Shown here piece by piece: positions 7,822 to 14,453 of a stretch of DNA of 64,000 nt. The position numbers were made by a program, and so were the translations under genes. Below the pieces are notes generated by a model, which had not been told where the DNA came from, searched no databases, and saw nothing but the letters and a program-made list of their open reading frames with translations. Position 1 is the first letter of the stretch. Each line of letters begins with the position of its first letter. This stretch comes from an uncultured Bacteroidales bacterium (GTDB lineage: Bacteria; Bacteroidota; Bacteroidia; Bacteroidales; Muribaculaceae): the NCBI GenBank assembly GCA_902785925.1, contig CADAAI010000013.1:38028-102027 (forward strand), given 5' to 3'.

Positions 7822-8563
7822 TGCTACTCATGTTTGGTTTATACTTATTCTTGAATTTAGCATACTTGTCGACCTTGACTTGGGGTTCCTCTTCTTTTCC
7901 TGCTACCACAATTACAATCTCACCACGTGGAGCTTGAGCCTTGAAATGCTCTAGAAGTTCTTGCAGAGTGCCGTGGTGTGTGGTATCGTGCAGCTTGGAA
8001 ATCTCGCGGCACACCGATGCCTCGCGGTCGGGGCCGAATGTGTCGACAAACTGTTGCAAAGTCTTTACGAGTCTCATGGGTGACTCATAGAAAATCATAG
8101 TGCGAGGTTCCTGTGAAAGCGAGGCAAGCCTTGTGGCTCTTCCTTTTTTTACTGGTAGGAAGCCCTCGAAGGTGAAGCGTTCACACGGCAGACCTGAGTT
8201 TACAAGAGCGGGAACGAATGCTGTGGCTCCAGGTAAGGTTTCGACGACGATATTGTGGCGTCGGCACTCACGTGAGAGCAAGAATCCTGGGTCGCTGATG
8301 CCAGGTGTGCCAGCGTCGGTGATGAGGGCGATGTCGTCACCAGCCTCAAGTCGCTCGATGATGGCGGCTGTGGTCTCGTGCTCGTTAAACTTGTGGTGGC
8401 TGCGCATAGGCGTGGCTATATTGAAGTGCTTCATGAGCACGGCGCTCGTGCGCGTGTCCTCGGCAAGAATGAGCGCTACCTGATTAAGGACTTTAATGGC
8501 TCGCTGAGTCATGTCCTCAAGATTCCCCACCGGTGTGGGCACCATATATAGTTTTCCTGCCAT
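7808..8563 (-). CDS. rsmI: 16S rRNA (cytidine(1402)-2'-O)-methyltransferase
   Basis: A 251-residue member of the tetrapyrrole-methylase fold family. RsmI uses S-adenosylmethionine to methylate the 2'-OH of C1402 in the 16S decoding centre. The family motifs are YMVPTPVGNLEDMT at the N-terminus, EDTRTSAVLMKHF near residue 35, the glycine loop ITDAGTPGISDPGF near 80, and PCERFTFEGFLP near 125. It lies 11 nt downstream of the 190-residue Bacteroidales gene and overlaps the following lipoprotein gene by 14 nt, so the three are probably co-transcribed. Confidence 0.95.
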   Translation of the reverse strand: MAGKLYMVPTPVGNLEDMTQRAIKVLNQVALILAEDTRTSAVLMKHFNIATPMRSHHKFNEHETTAAIIERLEAGDDIALITDAGTPGISDPGFLLSRECRRHNIVVETLPGATAFVPALVNSGLPCERFTFEGFLPVKKGRATRLASLSQEPRTMIFYESPMRLVKTLQQFVDTFGPDREASVCREISKLHDTTHHGTLQELLEHFKAQAPRGEIVIVVAGKEEEPQVKVDKYAKFKNKYKPNMSSNEND

Positions 8564-8574
8564 GCGATAAGGAG

Positions 8575-9147
8575 TTATTTATAACACGTGCCCACAATTC
8601 GCGAGAACTCTTTCACCACGTCGTTGCTTGGGTCCCATTCTAAGATGTCGGTCATGAAATTGTGCACTTGGTTGATGTTGTTCATGTGCTGCATGTGAGC
8701 GATGGCTTCGTTAAAGCGTTGTTCATCGCCATCGAAAAGTTCACGCAGGAACAGGAAGCGGTCGTTGATTGAGAACGCCGACATGATGTCGCGTGCAGGT
8801 TTTGGTTCAACAGCAACAGGAGCAACGGGTGGTGCTATGGGTGTTTCGGTTTTGGACTCGGGTTTAGTTTCGGGTTCGGGTTTTATTTCAGGTATCGTCT
8901 CGGGCTCGATAGTCGGGATAGGTCCTACTGCTGCAGGCTCGGATATAATAACTTCGGGTTCTTCATTGGCCATACTGTTGGTTAGCTCTTTCTCAAGGTC
9001 ACTTGCTTGTTGCTTGAGCGAGTCGATTTTGGCCATGAACTGTGTGAGCAAGTGCTCAGGCAATTCGTTGTGCCTGCGCTGCATCACCAGCATTAGCCCT
9101 TCAATCTCATATAGTTGTGACAGTAAAGTGTCGATTCGGTTTTCCAT
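8575..9147 (-). CDS. Bacteroidales-specific hypothetical protein with coiled coil and Pro/Glu-rich linker
   Basis: I do not recognise a defined function. From the ATG at 9147 the protein has 190 residues. An N-terminal helical segment (MENRIDTLLSQLYEIEGLML to about residue 60) looks coiled-coil. A Pro/Glu/Thr-rich linker follows (about 65-125). The compact C-terminal domain (about 128-190) starts INDRFLFLRELFDGD and ends GWDP-like (LEWDPSNDVVKEFSRIVG), a block I associate with Bacteroidetes hypothetical proteins. The longer frame from 9177 would start inside the promoter core at 9171-9178, so 9147 is preferred. It heads the rsmI-lipoprotein-glycerate kinase run. No signal peptide is seen, so it is probably cytoplasmic. 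Confidence 0.75.
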   Translation of the reverse strand: MENRIDTLLSQLYEIEGLMLVMQRRHNELPEHLLTQFMAKIDSLKQQASDLEKELTNSMANEEPEVIISEPAAVGPIPTIEPETIPEIKPEPETKPESKTETPIAPPVAPVAVEPKPARDIMSAFSINDRFLFLRELFDGDEQRFNEAIAHMQHMNNINQVHNFMTDILEWDPSNDVVKEFSRIVGTCYK

Positions 9148-9170
9148 TGTTATAAAACGTTTAGAGTTTG

Positions 9171-9178
9171 CAAACATA
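9171..9178 (-). promoter_or_regulatory. Promoter core TATGTTTG for the 190-residue gene and rsmI operon
   Basis: The minus strand reads TATGTTTG, an exact TAnnTTTG match, 24 nt upstream of the ATG at 9147. It excludes the longer alternative start. Confidence 0.6.
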
Positions 9179-9232
9179 TAAAAAATAAATGAATAAACGC
9201 CTCAAAAGAACAAAAAAAGTGACAAATGGTAC

Positions 9233-9261
9233 AAAAAGTAACCCGCCTCGAGAGGGGCGGG
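9233..9261 (-). terminator. Terminator after dacB
   Basis: On the minus strand CCCGCC (from 9261) pairs with GGCGGG (to 9242), followed by TTACTTTTTG. It lies 12 nt past the dacB stop. Confidence 0.7.
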
Positions 9262-9272
9262 ATAAGTTGTGA

Positions 9273-10703
9273 TTAGTGCTCTGGGTCAAATATTCCAATG
9301 AGCAGGCGGTCAATCATGTTCCTGAGATTGGGACGGCTACCATGCCAGTTGTTGACAAGAACTGCCCAAGCATACTGGGGCTCTTCGGCAGGGTAGTAGC
9401 CTACATAACACTGCACATCGCGCATTGAGCCCGACTTGACGGCTATGTGGGTGCTTAGAGCTGTCTCAGGCAATACGGTGCCTATGCGTGCATTGATTCC
9501 CACTCGTGGCATGAGGTCGACCAGTCGTAGTTGCTTTGAACCAAAGCGGCGCGAAGCCATGTAGGTGAGCATGTCGGCAAAGAACTGCACTGGTGCCTTG
9601 TTGTTGCGTGCAAGACCGCTGCCATCGTATTGGAACTTGCCACTGGCATCAAGACCTCGTGCTGTGAACAGACTGTCGATGACTGCTACGCCCTCGCTGT
9701 CGATTGGTTCGCGGCCACTGTTCACTGCCATGGCACGCAGCAGTGCCTCGGTAAACATATTGTCACTGCGCTCAAGCAGTGAGGTGATGATGTCGGTCAT
9801 CACGGGCGACTTGTGTGTGAGCAGTTGCCAGCGTTGCGAGCCTGGGGTTATGCTGTTGTTTCCCAACTTGATTCCCTCGCGAGCAAGAGTGTGGTTGAGA
9901 CTGTCGATGAGAAGTGCCTCAGGAGTGGGGTTTGACACGTCAAAATAGTAGGTTGTGTCGGCGGCTGTGCCTGTGAGAACGATAGAGGGATGAGCATATT
10001 CGAGCAGTACTCCCACATTATCTTTGTTGCCGCTGCGCATGCGGTTGACGATTTGCACTCCAGGAACATTGGGTTCGAAATGGGCATTAGAGATAGTCCC
10101 ATCACCTTTGCCATCAAACACTAGTCGCATGCGGTTGTCGCAATAGTTGAGTGCGTGCACCCCCATACCAAAGTCCCAAGCGAGGTCGTCGGCGCACCAG
10201 TCGCCATTATAAGCGGGGTAGTAGTAGCTCGAGTTGTCGACAAGCACTTTGCCGTCGATTTGCTTGATTCCCTGCTTGTGCAGCTTATCGACAATCTCGT
10301 TCACGATGTCGAGATTCTCCTTGAAGTAGACCGAACCCAGGGTGGGGTCGCCTACACCCACCACAACGAGGTTGCCGCGCAGAGTGTTGCCATGGATCTC
10401 GCCGTCGAGGTAGACAGGAGTTTGGAATGTATAGTCAGCGCCCAGCATCTCAAGTGCTGCCGATGAGGTGACGGTCTTCATTGTTGAGGCTGTGATGCAT
10501 GCCATGTTGGCATTGCGGCTACCAAGTGGTTTGCCGGTTTTCACGTCCACCACGATTACACCAATTGACCCGTGGCGCATGAGAGAGTCGTCGACAAAGC
10601 GGTCGATGGCCTTCTGGGTGCGAGCCGAAGTTATGTCTCTTGCCTGAGTCGCAGCACTCAGGACCCCTAGCAGCAGTATTGTGGCAAAAAGTCGCAATTT
10701 CAT
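9273..10703 (-). CDS. dacB: D-alanyl-D-alanine carboxypeptidase/endopeptidase (PBP4 type)
   Basis: A 476-residue low-molecular-weight penicillin-binding protein of peptidase family S13, a periplasmic enzyme that removes terminal D-Ala and cleaves peptidoglycan cross-links. A signal peptide (MKLRLFATILLLGVLSAATQA) is followed by the catalytic serine motif STMK in TASTMKTVTSSAALE (near residue 73). The SxN-type motif is in LERSDNMFTEALLRAM (about 315), and the third motif is KSG in AVKSGSMRDVQCY (about 420). The large insertion between the first two motifs is typical of PBP4. It is downstream of the HD protein gene with a 39-nt gap and has its own terminator. Confidence 0.93.
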   Translation of the reverse strand: MKLRLFATILLLGVLSAATQARDITSARTQKAIDRFVDDSLMRHGSIGVIVVDVKTGKPLGSRNANMACITASTMKTVTSSAALEMLGADYTFQTPVYLDGEIHGNTLRGNLVVVGVGDPTLGSVYFKENLDIVNEIVDKLHKQGIKQIDGKVLVDNSSYYYPAYNGDWCADDLAWDFGMGVHALNYCDNRMRLVFDGKGDGTISNAHFEPNVPGVQIVNRMRSGNKDNVGVLLEYAHPSIVLTGTAADTTYYFDVSNPTPEALLIDSLNHTLAREGIKLGNNSITPGSQRWQLLTHKSPVMTDIITSLLERSDNMFTEALLRAMAVNSGREPIDSEGVAVIDSLFTARGLDASGKFQYDGSGLARNNKAPVQFFADMLTYMASRRFGSKQLRLVDLMPRVGINARIGTVLPETALSTHIAVKSGSMRDVQCYVGYYPAEEPQYAWAVLVNNWHGSRPNLRNMIDRLLIGIFDPEH

Positions 10704-10742
10704 GATTGTTAGTTGTTTGTATGTGTTCTTGTGTGTTGCTTA

Positions 10743-11369
10743 TTAGTCGTTTTTCCATTCAAGCAGGTTGGCAGCGATGCCGTCGGCAAGGTTCACGAGC
10801 GAGCACAAGGGATGCTCGTCGCGTGCGACATTGATGCATCGGCACAGTTCAACGCTCTGCATGGGCAAGTCCCAAGCTGCCATGTGCCAGCGGATAGCTA
10901 GTAACTCGTCGTCATATATTTCAAGACCACTCATGAGTGCCAGCATTGCTGATTTCTCACCATGGCCCATAGGGAAGTTGCTGTAGCTGATGTCGTAGGA
11001 GTCTACTTCGTGCCACAGTCCGTCGTCACCCTTGCGTTTTTTGATTGTGGGCTTGTAGATGTCGGCCTTGCAGATGTCGTGCAGCAGGGTTGCAATTATA
11101 ACGCTGTCCTTGTTAAGGTGGTGCTCCAGTTCAGGATACATGGCAATAACCATCTCACGGAGTTTAAGTCCTGCATGGCAGGTGTTCAACGAGTGCTGCA
11201 GCAGTCCTCCGTCATAGTTGAGGTGGTGGTTCACGCTAGCTGGTGCGGTGAAGAATCTCATCTTGCCGTCGTCGAGCATATCGATGAGCTCGTCAACACC
11301 TTCGCGTCCAGTTGACTTGAGCAGGTTGATAAATTCCGCCTTATTGTTTTCGATTTCTAATTTATCCAT
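10743..11369 (-). CDS. HD-domain phosphohydrolase (YhaM HD-like)
   Basis: A 208-residue stand-alone HD-domain protein. The metal-binding pattern is visible: FFTAPASVNHH and GGLLQHSLNTCHAG near residues 40-65, LLHDICKADIYK with the HD pair near 94, and MGHGEKSAML near 135. These segments resemble the HD domain of the exoribonuclease YhaM, but the N-terminal OB RNA-binding domain is absent. A nucleotide or short-RNA phosphohydrolase is plausible; the substrate cannot be read from the sequence. The start overlaps the end of the upstream HExxH gene by 8 nt, indicating coupled translation, and dacB follows. Confidence 0.8.
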   Translation of the reverse strand: MDKLEIENNKAEFINLLKSTGREGVDELIDMLDDGKMRFFTAPASVNHHLNYDGGLLQHSLNTCHAGLKLREMVIAMYPELEHHLNKDSVIIATLLHDICKADIYKPTIKKRKGDDGLWHEVDSYDISYSNFPMGHGEKSAMLALMSGLEIYDDELLAIRWHMAAWDLPMQSVELCRCINVARDEHPLCSLVNLADGIAANLLEWKND

Positions 11370-11736
11370 TATTATTCTTGCTTTTTTTGTGTCGTTCCCT
11401 CTTTTTCTTGTTCTTCTTCTTTAGATATTTAACCCATGCATAGTGCTTGCGGCGGCTCAGGTAGTCGAAGTCGTTCTCGTGTCGGTAGGCTTCGCGTTCG
11501 AAGCTTATGCTCAAGTAGGCGTTTCCTTTCATGACTAACCTTATGAACCACTCGATCAAGTAGATGAGATAGAAGGGTAGGTAGCCGAGCTCACGCATCT
11601 GCGCCGTGTGGATGCGTTCGTGGTTGATGAGACGCTCGTTAACATGTACGTTGGGGTGCACAAAGAACACTCCGAACAGATTGATGGCAACATGGCGTCG
11701 CAATGGTGGCAAATATCGACTGCGTACTATCTTCAT
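11362..11736 (-). CDS. Small HExxH-containing putative metallopeptidase-like protein
   Basis: A 124-residue protein of unknown function. It contains HERIHTAQMRE (about residues 39-49), an HExxH zinc-peptidase-like motif. A hydrophobic stretch follows (YLPFYLIYLIEWFIRLVM, about 52-69). FEREAYRHEND lies at about 79-89, where a third zinc ligand could be. The C-terminus is very basic (YLKKKNKKKRERHKK). No signal peptide is seen. The motif, length and hydrophobic segment suggest a small membrane-associated hydrolase, but the family is not named here. It is first in a minus-strand run with the HD protein (8-nt overlap) and dacB, behind a clear promoter. Confidence 0.65.
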   Translation of the reverse strand: MKIVRSRYLPPLRRHVAINLFGVFFVHPNVHVNERLINHERIHTAQMRELGYLPFYLIYLIEWFIRLVMKGNAYLSISFEREAYRHENDFDYLSRRKHYAWVKYLKKKNKKKRERHKKSKNNNG

Positions 11737-11763
11737 CTATCGAGTAGAAATAGTTTCAACTTG

Positions 11764-11794
11764 CAAAGATATAAAAATAATTGGCAATTCACAA
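11764..11794 (-). promoter_or_regulatory. Promoter for the HExxH-HD-dacB run
   Basis: The minus strand has TTG (11794-11792), a 20-nt spacer and TATCTTTG (11771-11764), a full match to the Bacteroidales consensus. The start codon is at 11736. Confidence 0.7.
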
Positions 11795-11931
11795 TTCATG
11801 GAGCATAATCAACTAAAATAAGAATTCAAGTTGGCATGAATATCGTAAATCGAAATATAGTTATTAAATGATGTTAAATTGTTGCATTTCTTTTGTGGTT
11901 TTGGCACGAAAATCATGTTTTGTTAGATTTA

Positions 11932-11947
11932 TGGCATTAAATTTGCT
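11932..11947 (+). promoter_or_regulatory. Sigma-54-like promoter (-24/-12)
   Basis: TGGCAT (11932-11937) and TTGCT (11943-11947) place GG and GC exactly 10 nt apart, as sigma-54 promoters require. The only deviation in the core is CAT for CAC. A second perfect -24 half (TTGGCACG, 11901-11908) lies 30 nt upstream without a -12 partner. No sigma-54 gene is in the window. Confidence 0.45.
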
Positions 11948-11957
11948 ATGTATTTTT

Positions 11958-12097
11958 ATGGTATTAGTTTTTAAGGTTATGAAATCTTATTCGTCGTGAC
12001 GACGATTCTTTTTCATTGTTTAAGGTTTATGTTAATGGTATTAGAAGGTTAATTAGTTAAGCAATCCCCGACGTGATGTCGTGGATTACTTTTTTTA
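11958..12097 (+). ncRNA. Candidate structured RNA or attenuating leader
   Basis: The interval from the expected sigma-54 start to the terminator is about 140 nt and carries no ORF longer than six codons (ATG 11979, MKSYSS). It holds a TCGTCG/CGACGA hairpin (11991-12005), a repeated ATGGTATTAG (11958-11967 and 12035-12044) and a repeated TAAGGTT(T)ATG (11972 and 12021). It ends in a strong terminator before any gene. The block feels like one I associate with Bacteroidales leaders or small RNAs, but that recollection is unverified. It could be an independent small RNA or an attenuator for the lipoprotein at 12176, which has no clear promoter of its own. Confidence 0.5.
12063..12097 (+). terminator. 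Rho-independent terminator of the candidate RNA
   Basis: AATCCCCGAC (12063-12072) pairs with GTCGTGGATT (12078-12087) with one mismatch around a 5-nt loop, followed by a T run to 12097. No protein gene lies upstream on this strand. Confidence 0.8.
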
Positions 12098-12175
12098 TAA
12101 AAAACGATAATATCTTGATTAATTTCTCGTTATTGTAATGTAGGTACTAATTATTAACTTAAATCTTAAATTAAA

Positions 12176-12751
12176 ATGAAGAAAATCAATTACATTATCG
12201 CCATCGCATCGGTGGCAGCAATGACACTCGTGTCGTGCAAAGGTGTCAGTGAGAGTGTATCGAAGTCAAGTGGAGAAGAAGTTTCTACTGAGCAGACTTC
12301 TGATCAGGCAACTGAGGGAGAAGAGGCGACCGAGGAAGTGAAAATCGAGGACCTCAAGGAACTCACTTGCGACAATTACACTATCGCAATTCCTGAAGGA
12401 TGGAAGGCTAGCAGTAAGATGGTAAGAAGCTCTTGCAACATGACTTTGAAGGAGAATCCTCACTCAACAGCAATGGTTAACTACACATTGTATAGTGAGA
12501 ATGATCTTGCCGAAAGCATAGCTAAGCGTGGTTGCAAAGCCATCCCTGACATCACAGTTGGCGATAAGACCTACAAGGTGTTTGAAAATGAGAAAGATGG
12601 CCGCTATGAGTATGAGGCTTATGTTCCTCAAGGTGAGGGGTTTGTGACCTTCCGCATTATGCCTGGTGGCACACCAATGAAGGGCGATGAGCTTAAGGAA
12701 GTGATGATGAAGAACCTCAACGATATTATCAATGCAACTACTCTGAAATAA
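12176..12751 (+). CDS. Hypothetical lipoprotein with a DcrB/PsbP-like look
   Basis: A 191-residue predicted lipoprotein. The signal peptide ends in the lipobox LVSC (Cys21). An acidic, low-complexity linker follows (about 25-60, rich in Glu, Ser and Thr). A compact domain starts DNYTIAIPEGWKASS (about 67-81), which resembles the opening strand of DcrB/PsbP-type domains; that assignment is weak. It is preceded by the hairpin-terminated leader and followed by its own terminator, so it is monocistronic. No TAnnTTTG core is seen between 12098 and the start, so it may depend on read-through of the upstream terminator. Confidence 0.75.
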   Translation: MKKINYIIAIASVAAMTLVSCKGVSESVSKSSGEEVSTEQTSDQATEGEEATEEVKIEDLKELTCDNYTIAIPEGWKASSKMVRSSCNMTLKENPHSTAMVNYTLYSENDLAESIAKRGCKAIPDITVGDKTYKVFENEKDGRYEYEAYVPQGEGFVTFRIMPGGTPMKGDELKEVMMKNLNDIINATTLK

Positions 12752-12772
12752 AGTTATTTACATATAAAAATG

Positions 12773-12809
12773 ACACCCACCAAAGCCATGGTGGGTGTTT
12801 TTCTTTTTA
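12773..12809 (+). terminator. Terminator after the lipoprotein gene (possibly bidirectional with queA)
   Basis: ACACCCACCA (12773-12782) pairs perfectly with TGGTGGGTGT (12789-12798), followed by TTTTCTTTTT. queA ends 28 nt further on in the opposite direction. Confidence 0.85.
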
Positions 12810-12836
12810 CGAATCTTGAAATAACCGCAGATCGGA

Positions 12837-14066
12837 TTAAAGAAAAAGGCAGGCGTCGCCGTAACTCAGAAAGCGAAAGTCATGGTCGAGCGCGTAGTTA
12901 TAAATGTTGCGCCAGTTTTCGTTGCCCACAAATGCAGCCACTAGTAGCAGCAATGTGCTTTGTGGCTGGTGGAAATTGGTAATCATGCCTTTTACGATGC
13001 GGTAGGTGAAACCTGGTGCTATCATCAGCTGTGTGCTGCCCAGGTAGTCGCTTGCTCTATGACGATCGAGGTAGTCGACAATATTTTGTAGTGCCTGTTG
13101 TGCGGTGATTGCGCATGGGGTAGTGTAGGGCATCCACTGTGTCACACGCAACTCTTCCTCTGTGGCATTAGGGTTGGCGTCGAGAATTTGGCCTATGTAG
13201 TAAAGGCTTTCAAGGGTACGCACGCTAGTTGTTCCCACCGCAATCACTGGGCGAGTTGTGGTGGCAAGTTCGGCGAGCAGGTCGCGAGGCACGCTGATGA
13301 ACTCGGTGTGCATGTTGTGGTCGCCAATGTTTTCGCTCTTTACAGGTTGAAAAGTGCCTGCGCCCACGTGGAGGGTGAGCTCGCGTCGCTCAATTCCAAG
13401 TTGATCGCACTCGTCAAGCACTTCATCGGTGAAGTGGAGGCCAGCAGTGGGGGCTGCCACACTGCCGTCAATGTGGCTGTACACTGTCTGATAATCGGTA
13501 AGGTCGCTCTGCTCGGTGCCGCGGTTCAGGTAGGGTGGGATGGGAATCTCGCCCATTGCCTCAAGTAGTGATGCAAAAGTCACGTCGTTGCCGTCCCAGG
13601 TAAATGTTATCTCGAAAGCGTTGCCTCGGCGTTCGCCACGTGTGGCTGTGACGGTTATTCTCTCTTCATCAACAATGACTTGTTGCACAAGGTCCCCACT
13701 TTTCCAGCGCTTGCTGTTGCCCACTAGGCATAGCCATGTACATTGTGTGGTTGTTTGGAAAATAAGTTGATAGTCGTGTGGCGCTACCGGCTCGAGACAG
13801 AAAATCTCAATTTGACTGCCAGTGGCCTTGCGGAATCGGAGCCTAGCATTAATCACACGAGTGTTGTTGTAGATGAGCATGGCATTACTGGGTAGCAGTT
13901 TAGGCACCTCAAAGAACTTGTGCTCCTCGATGCGGTTGCTGCCCTTGTGCATGAGCACTTTGCACTGCTCTCGCTCGGCTAGTGGATGCTTGGCGATGCG
14001 CTCGTCGGGCAGTGGGTAGTTATAATCGGCGATGTGCAAGTTACGCACTTTTTCAAGTATATCCAT
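12837..14066 (-). CDS. queA: S-adenosylmethionine:tRNA ribosyltransferase-isomerase
   Basis: A 409-residue QueA. It transfers and isomerises the ribosyl group of S-adenosylmethionine onto preQ1 in tRNA to form epoxyqueuosine. Recognisable segments include YPLPDERIAKHPLAERE (about residue 16), the AMLIYNNTRVINARL block near 55, TAGLHFTDEVL near 210 and LHVGAGTFQPVKSE near 236. The long middle insertion and the C-terminal MITNFHQPQSTLLLLVAAF fit the family. I chose the ATG at 14066; the one at 14075 would sit only about 6 nt from the predicted transcription start. It is divergent from the tRNA-Arg gene. Confidence 0.95.
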   Translation of the reverse strand: MDILEKVRNLHIADYNYPLPDERIAKHPLAEREQCKVLMHKGSNRIEEHKFFEVPKLLPSNAMLIYNNTRVINARLRFRKATGSQIEIFCLEPVAPHDYQLIFQTTTQCTWLCLVGNSKRWKSGDLVQQVIVDEERITVTATRGERRGNAFEITFTWDGNDVTFASLLEAMGEIPIPPYLNRGTEQSDLTDYQTVYSHIDGSVAAPTAGLHFTDEVLDECDQLGIERRELTLHVGAGTFQPVKSENIGDHNMHTEFISVPRDLLAELATTTRPVIAVGTTSVRTLESLYYIGQILDANPNATEEELRVTQWMPYTTPCAITAQQALQNIVDYLDRHRASDYLGSTQLMIAPGFTYRIVKGMITNFHQPQSTLLLLVAAFVGNENWRNIYNYALDHDFRFLSYGDACLFL

Positions 14067-14088
14067 ATGTGGCATATTTTTTGCGATG

Positions 14089-14096
14089 CAAAATTA
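14089..14096 (-). promoter_or_regulatory. Promoter core TAATTTTG for queA
   Basis: The minus strand carries an exact TAnnTTTG match 23 nt upstream of the chosen start. The -33 partner is not clear. Confidence 0.5.
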
Positions 14097-14114
14097 CAAC
14101 AATTATTTCACAAA

Positions 14115-14146
14115 TTTTGCTGTTAAGCGAAAATGTATTAACTTTG
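14115..14146 (+). promoter_or_regulatory. Promoter for tRNA-Arg
   Basis: TTTTG (14115-14119), a 19-nt spacer and TAACTTTG (14139-14146) form a full consensus promoter about 37 nt before the tRNA. Confidence 0.75.
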
Positions 14147-14182
14147 CACCGCTTTTTGAGTAAGTAATGTCTCAAAAAAGCT

Positions 14183-14256
14183 GGATCGGTAGCTCAGCTG
14201 GATAGAGCAACAGCCTTCTAAGCTGTGGGTCCTGGGTTCGAATCCCAGCCGATTCA
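14183..14256 (+). tRNA. tRNA-Arg (anticodon TCT)
   Basis: The cloverleaf is complete. The acceptor stem is GGATCGG against CCGATTC with one G-T pair, and the D arm is GCTC..GAGC. The anticodon stem ACAGC/GCTGT has loop CTTCTAA (anticodon TCT, reading AGA). The T arm is CTGGG-TTCGAAT-CCCAG. The discriminator is A, and CCA is not encoded. It has its own promoter and terminator. Confidence 0.96.
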
Positions 14257-14279
14257 CTGTTTTCATAAAAGAAATTGAT

Positions 14280-14311
14280 AACGGGAGCTCGCGACGAGTT
14301 CCCGTTTTTTT
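14280..14311 (+). terminator. Terminator after tRNA-Arg
   Basis: AACGGGAGCTCG pairs with CGAGTTCCCGTT (14280-14306) with a small offset around a CGA loop, then a T run. Confidence 0.85.
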
Positions 14312-14347
14312 ATAAAAAAAATTAAAATTGATATATTTAATAAATAT

Positions 14348-14384
14348 TATACAAAAAAGTTGTATATTTGCATCTTATATACAA
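14348..14384 (+). promoter_or_regulatory. Promoter core with overlapping palindrome for the giant surface-protein operon
   Basis: TATATTTG (14363-14370) matches the -7 consensus. It is overlapped by an inverted repeat TATACAA (14348-14354)/TTGTATA (14360-14366), and a third TATACAA half-site lies at 14378-14384. The arrangement suggests a repressor operator. The 5' leader is about 80 nt. Confidence 0.5.
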
Positions 14385-14453
14385 AAATGAAAAAAATCAG
14401 TGATTTAAGTATTAATTGAAATTTATAATTAATAACAAAATACTCTTTTTTAT

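Noticed and set aside
11971..12051. Small protein-coding gene reading ILFVVTTILFHCL
   Set aside because: The frame has no start codon upstream of the segment; the sequence is better explained as part of a non-coding RNA.
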